A stretch of 64,000 nt of DNA from Corynebacterium atrinae (GTDB lineage Bacteria > Actinomycetota > Actinomycetes > Mycobacteriales > Mycobacteriaceae), in contig NZ_CP046977.1 of assembly GCF_030408455.1 (NCBI RefSeq), positions 1,922,001 to 1,986,000 of the forward strand, given 5' to 3'. This document shows positions 63,064 through 64,000 of this stretch, piece after piece (the stretch's first letter is position 1; the number at the start of each line of letters is the position of its first letter). Position numbers and translations under genes: made by a program. The notes under the pieces were generated by a model, which made no database searches, had not been told where the DNA came from, and saw nothing but the letters and a program-made list of their open reading frames with translations.

Positions 63064-64000
63064 GCGGGGTCCTTTCCAAACAAGGTGCGGGCCTCGCCTG
63101 CGGTGACGACGGAGCCGGTGATAACCACGCCCGCCCCGGACTGAATGTCGGCGTCTTCGGCGAGTTCGACTGCCAGGGCGTAGGCACCGGGGAGGGTGTC
63201 GTCGACGTGGACGCGCTCCTCGCCGAAGATCTCGCGCGCGATGTCGGCGAGGTCGTAGGCGTCCAATGCGCGGGGGCTGGAGTTTTGGGTAACCACGATC
63301 TCGGAGAGGTAGGGCTCTAGTGCTTCGAGAATGCCGCGGGCATCTTTATCCCCCAGGACACCGACGACGCCGACGAGGCGGTTGAAGTTGAAGTCACGCT
63401 CCAGCGCCTGCCCGAGGGCGCGGGCGCCATGGGGGTTGTGGGCGGCGTCGATAAACGTCGAGGGCGATGTCCGCACCCGCTCAAGTCGACCTGGAGAGGT
63501 GACCTGCGCGAAGCCGTTGCGCACGGAGGCGATGTCGAGGGTACGTCCGGCCCCGGCGCCAAAGAAGGCTTCGACGGCGGCGAGCGCGACGGCCGCATTG
63601 CGAGCCTGGTGCTCCCCGGACAGCGGCAGGAAAATATCCTCGTATTCGCCCGCCAACCCACGGAGGGTGAGTTGCTGGCCGCCGACGGCGACCGTCGAAG
63701 AGACGACGCCGAACTCGACGCCTGCGCGCGCCACGGAGGCGTCGGCAAGCACTGCTTGTTCAAGGATGGCGCGCATGGCGGCGGGGTCCTGCTCGGCGAC
63801 GATGGCGACGTTATCGGGCGGGGTGAGCAGGTCATCGAGGTCCCACCGGGCCTTGATGATGCCGGCCTTTTCCGCCGCGATCTCCTCGATCGTGTCGCCG
63901 AGGTAGTCGGTGTGGTCGAGGCCAATGGGCATGATCACGGCGACGTCAGATTGGATGACATTGGTGGCATCCCAGCGCCCGCCCATGCCCACCTCGACGA
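63060..64000 (-). CDS. folC: Folylpolyglutamate synthase/dihydrofolate synthase, C-terminal part (cut by window edge)
   Basis: About 313 residues are visible and the frame continues past 64000. VEVGMGGRWDATNVI is the post-Walker FolC signature, followed by IGLDHTDYLGDTIEEIAAEKAGII and DAAHNPHGARAL. It adds glutamate to folates. An 11-mer variant with one mismatch (CGTCGATAAAC) lies at 63446. Confidence 0.95.
   Translation of the reverse strand, partial: VEVGMGGRWDATNVIQSDVAVIMPIGLDHTDYLGDTIEEIAAEKAGIIKARWDLDDLLTPPDNVAIVAEQDPAAMRAILEQAVLADASVARAGVEFGVVSSTVAVGGQQLTLRGLAGEYEDIFLPLSGEHQARNAAVALAAVEAFFGAGAGRTLDIASVRNGFAQVTSPGRLERVRTSPSTFIDAAHNPHGARALGQALERDFNFNRLVGVVGVLGDKDARGILEALEPYLSEIVVTQNSSPRALDAYDLADIAREIFGEERVHVDDTLPGAYALAVELAEDADIQSGAGVVITGSVVTAGEARTLFGKDPA

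Overview
The window is a high-G+C actinobacterial chromosome segment that looks like Corynebacterium. The run (pirin insert)-folC-DUF4233-ndk-rne-rplU-rpmA-obgE-proB-hydroxyacid dehydrogenase-proA-nadD-rsfS-phosphoglycerate mutase-degV-comEA-comEC-holA-rpsT-pemK-like-lepA is a conserved corynebacterial core block. A mycolyltransferase, an aecD-like C-S lyase next to brnQ, and a TreS/maltokinase pair point the same way. I do not name a species.

Layout. 1-4 kb: the end of a carboxylesterase, idi, a PPE/WXG-like secreted-protein gene overlapping a DUF3558 lipoprotein gene, and a second lipoprotein. 4-13 kb: an ABC exporter half-transporter, an AecD-like lyase, treS and maltokinase (trehalose to maltose-1-phosphate), brnQ, a luciferase-like flavin enzyme and a membrane protein with a PH-like tail. 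13.3-19.1 kb: an AT-rich leader, a GntR/UTRA regulator and a complete oligopeptide/nickel-type ABC importer with overlapping genes. 19.1-25.8 kb: a short inverted-repeat element whose arm encodes the end of thpR, then a LacI-type regulator and the ribose operon rbsRACBKD with a palindromic operator. 25.8-36 kb: mixed accessory and house-keeping genes (prolyl aminopeptidase, mutarotase, a thiosulfate transporter fused to TusA, phosphoesterase, DsbA-like oxidoreductase, DUF2252, two poorly known genes, mycolyltransferase). 35.8-39.1 kb: an AraC regulator divergent from a two-component flavin-dependent phenol/4-hydroxyphenylacetate hydroxylase. 39.1-64 kb: the conserved core block, nearly all on the minus strand, with plus-strand islands (pemK-like/rpsT; a membrane/winged-helix gene; pirin-GNAT-CMD). 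folC runs off the right edge.

I found no rRNA, tRNA, CRISPR array, transposase or phage gene. The most striking unexplained signal is a non-palindromic 11-mer, GCTTATCGACG, present 15 times without strand bias, in several reading frames and once between genes. About 0.03 copies would be expected by base composition. Other unexplained structures are a three-copy 104-bp tandem array flanked by an 11-bp inverted repeat, two compact elements with perfect 21-bp and 25-bp inverted repeats, and a start-less but protein-like reading frame between proA and nadD.
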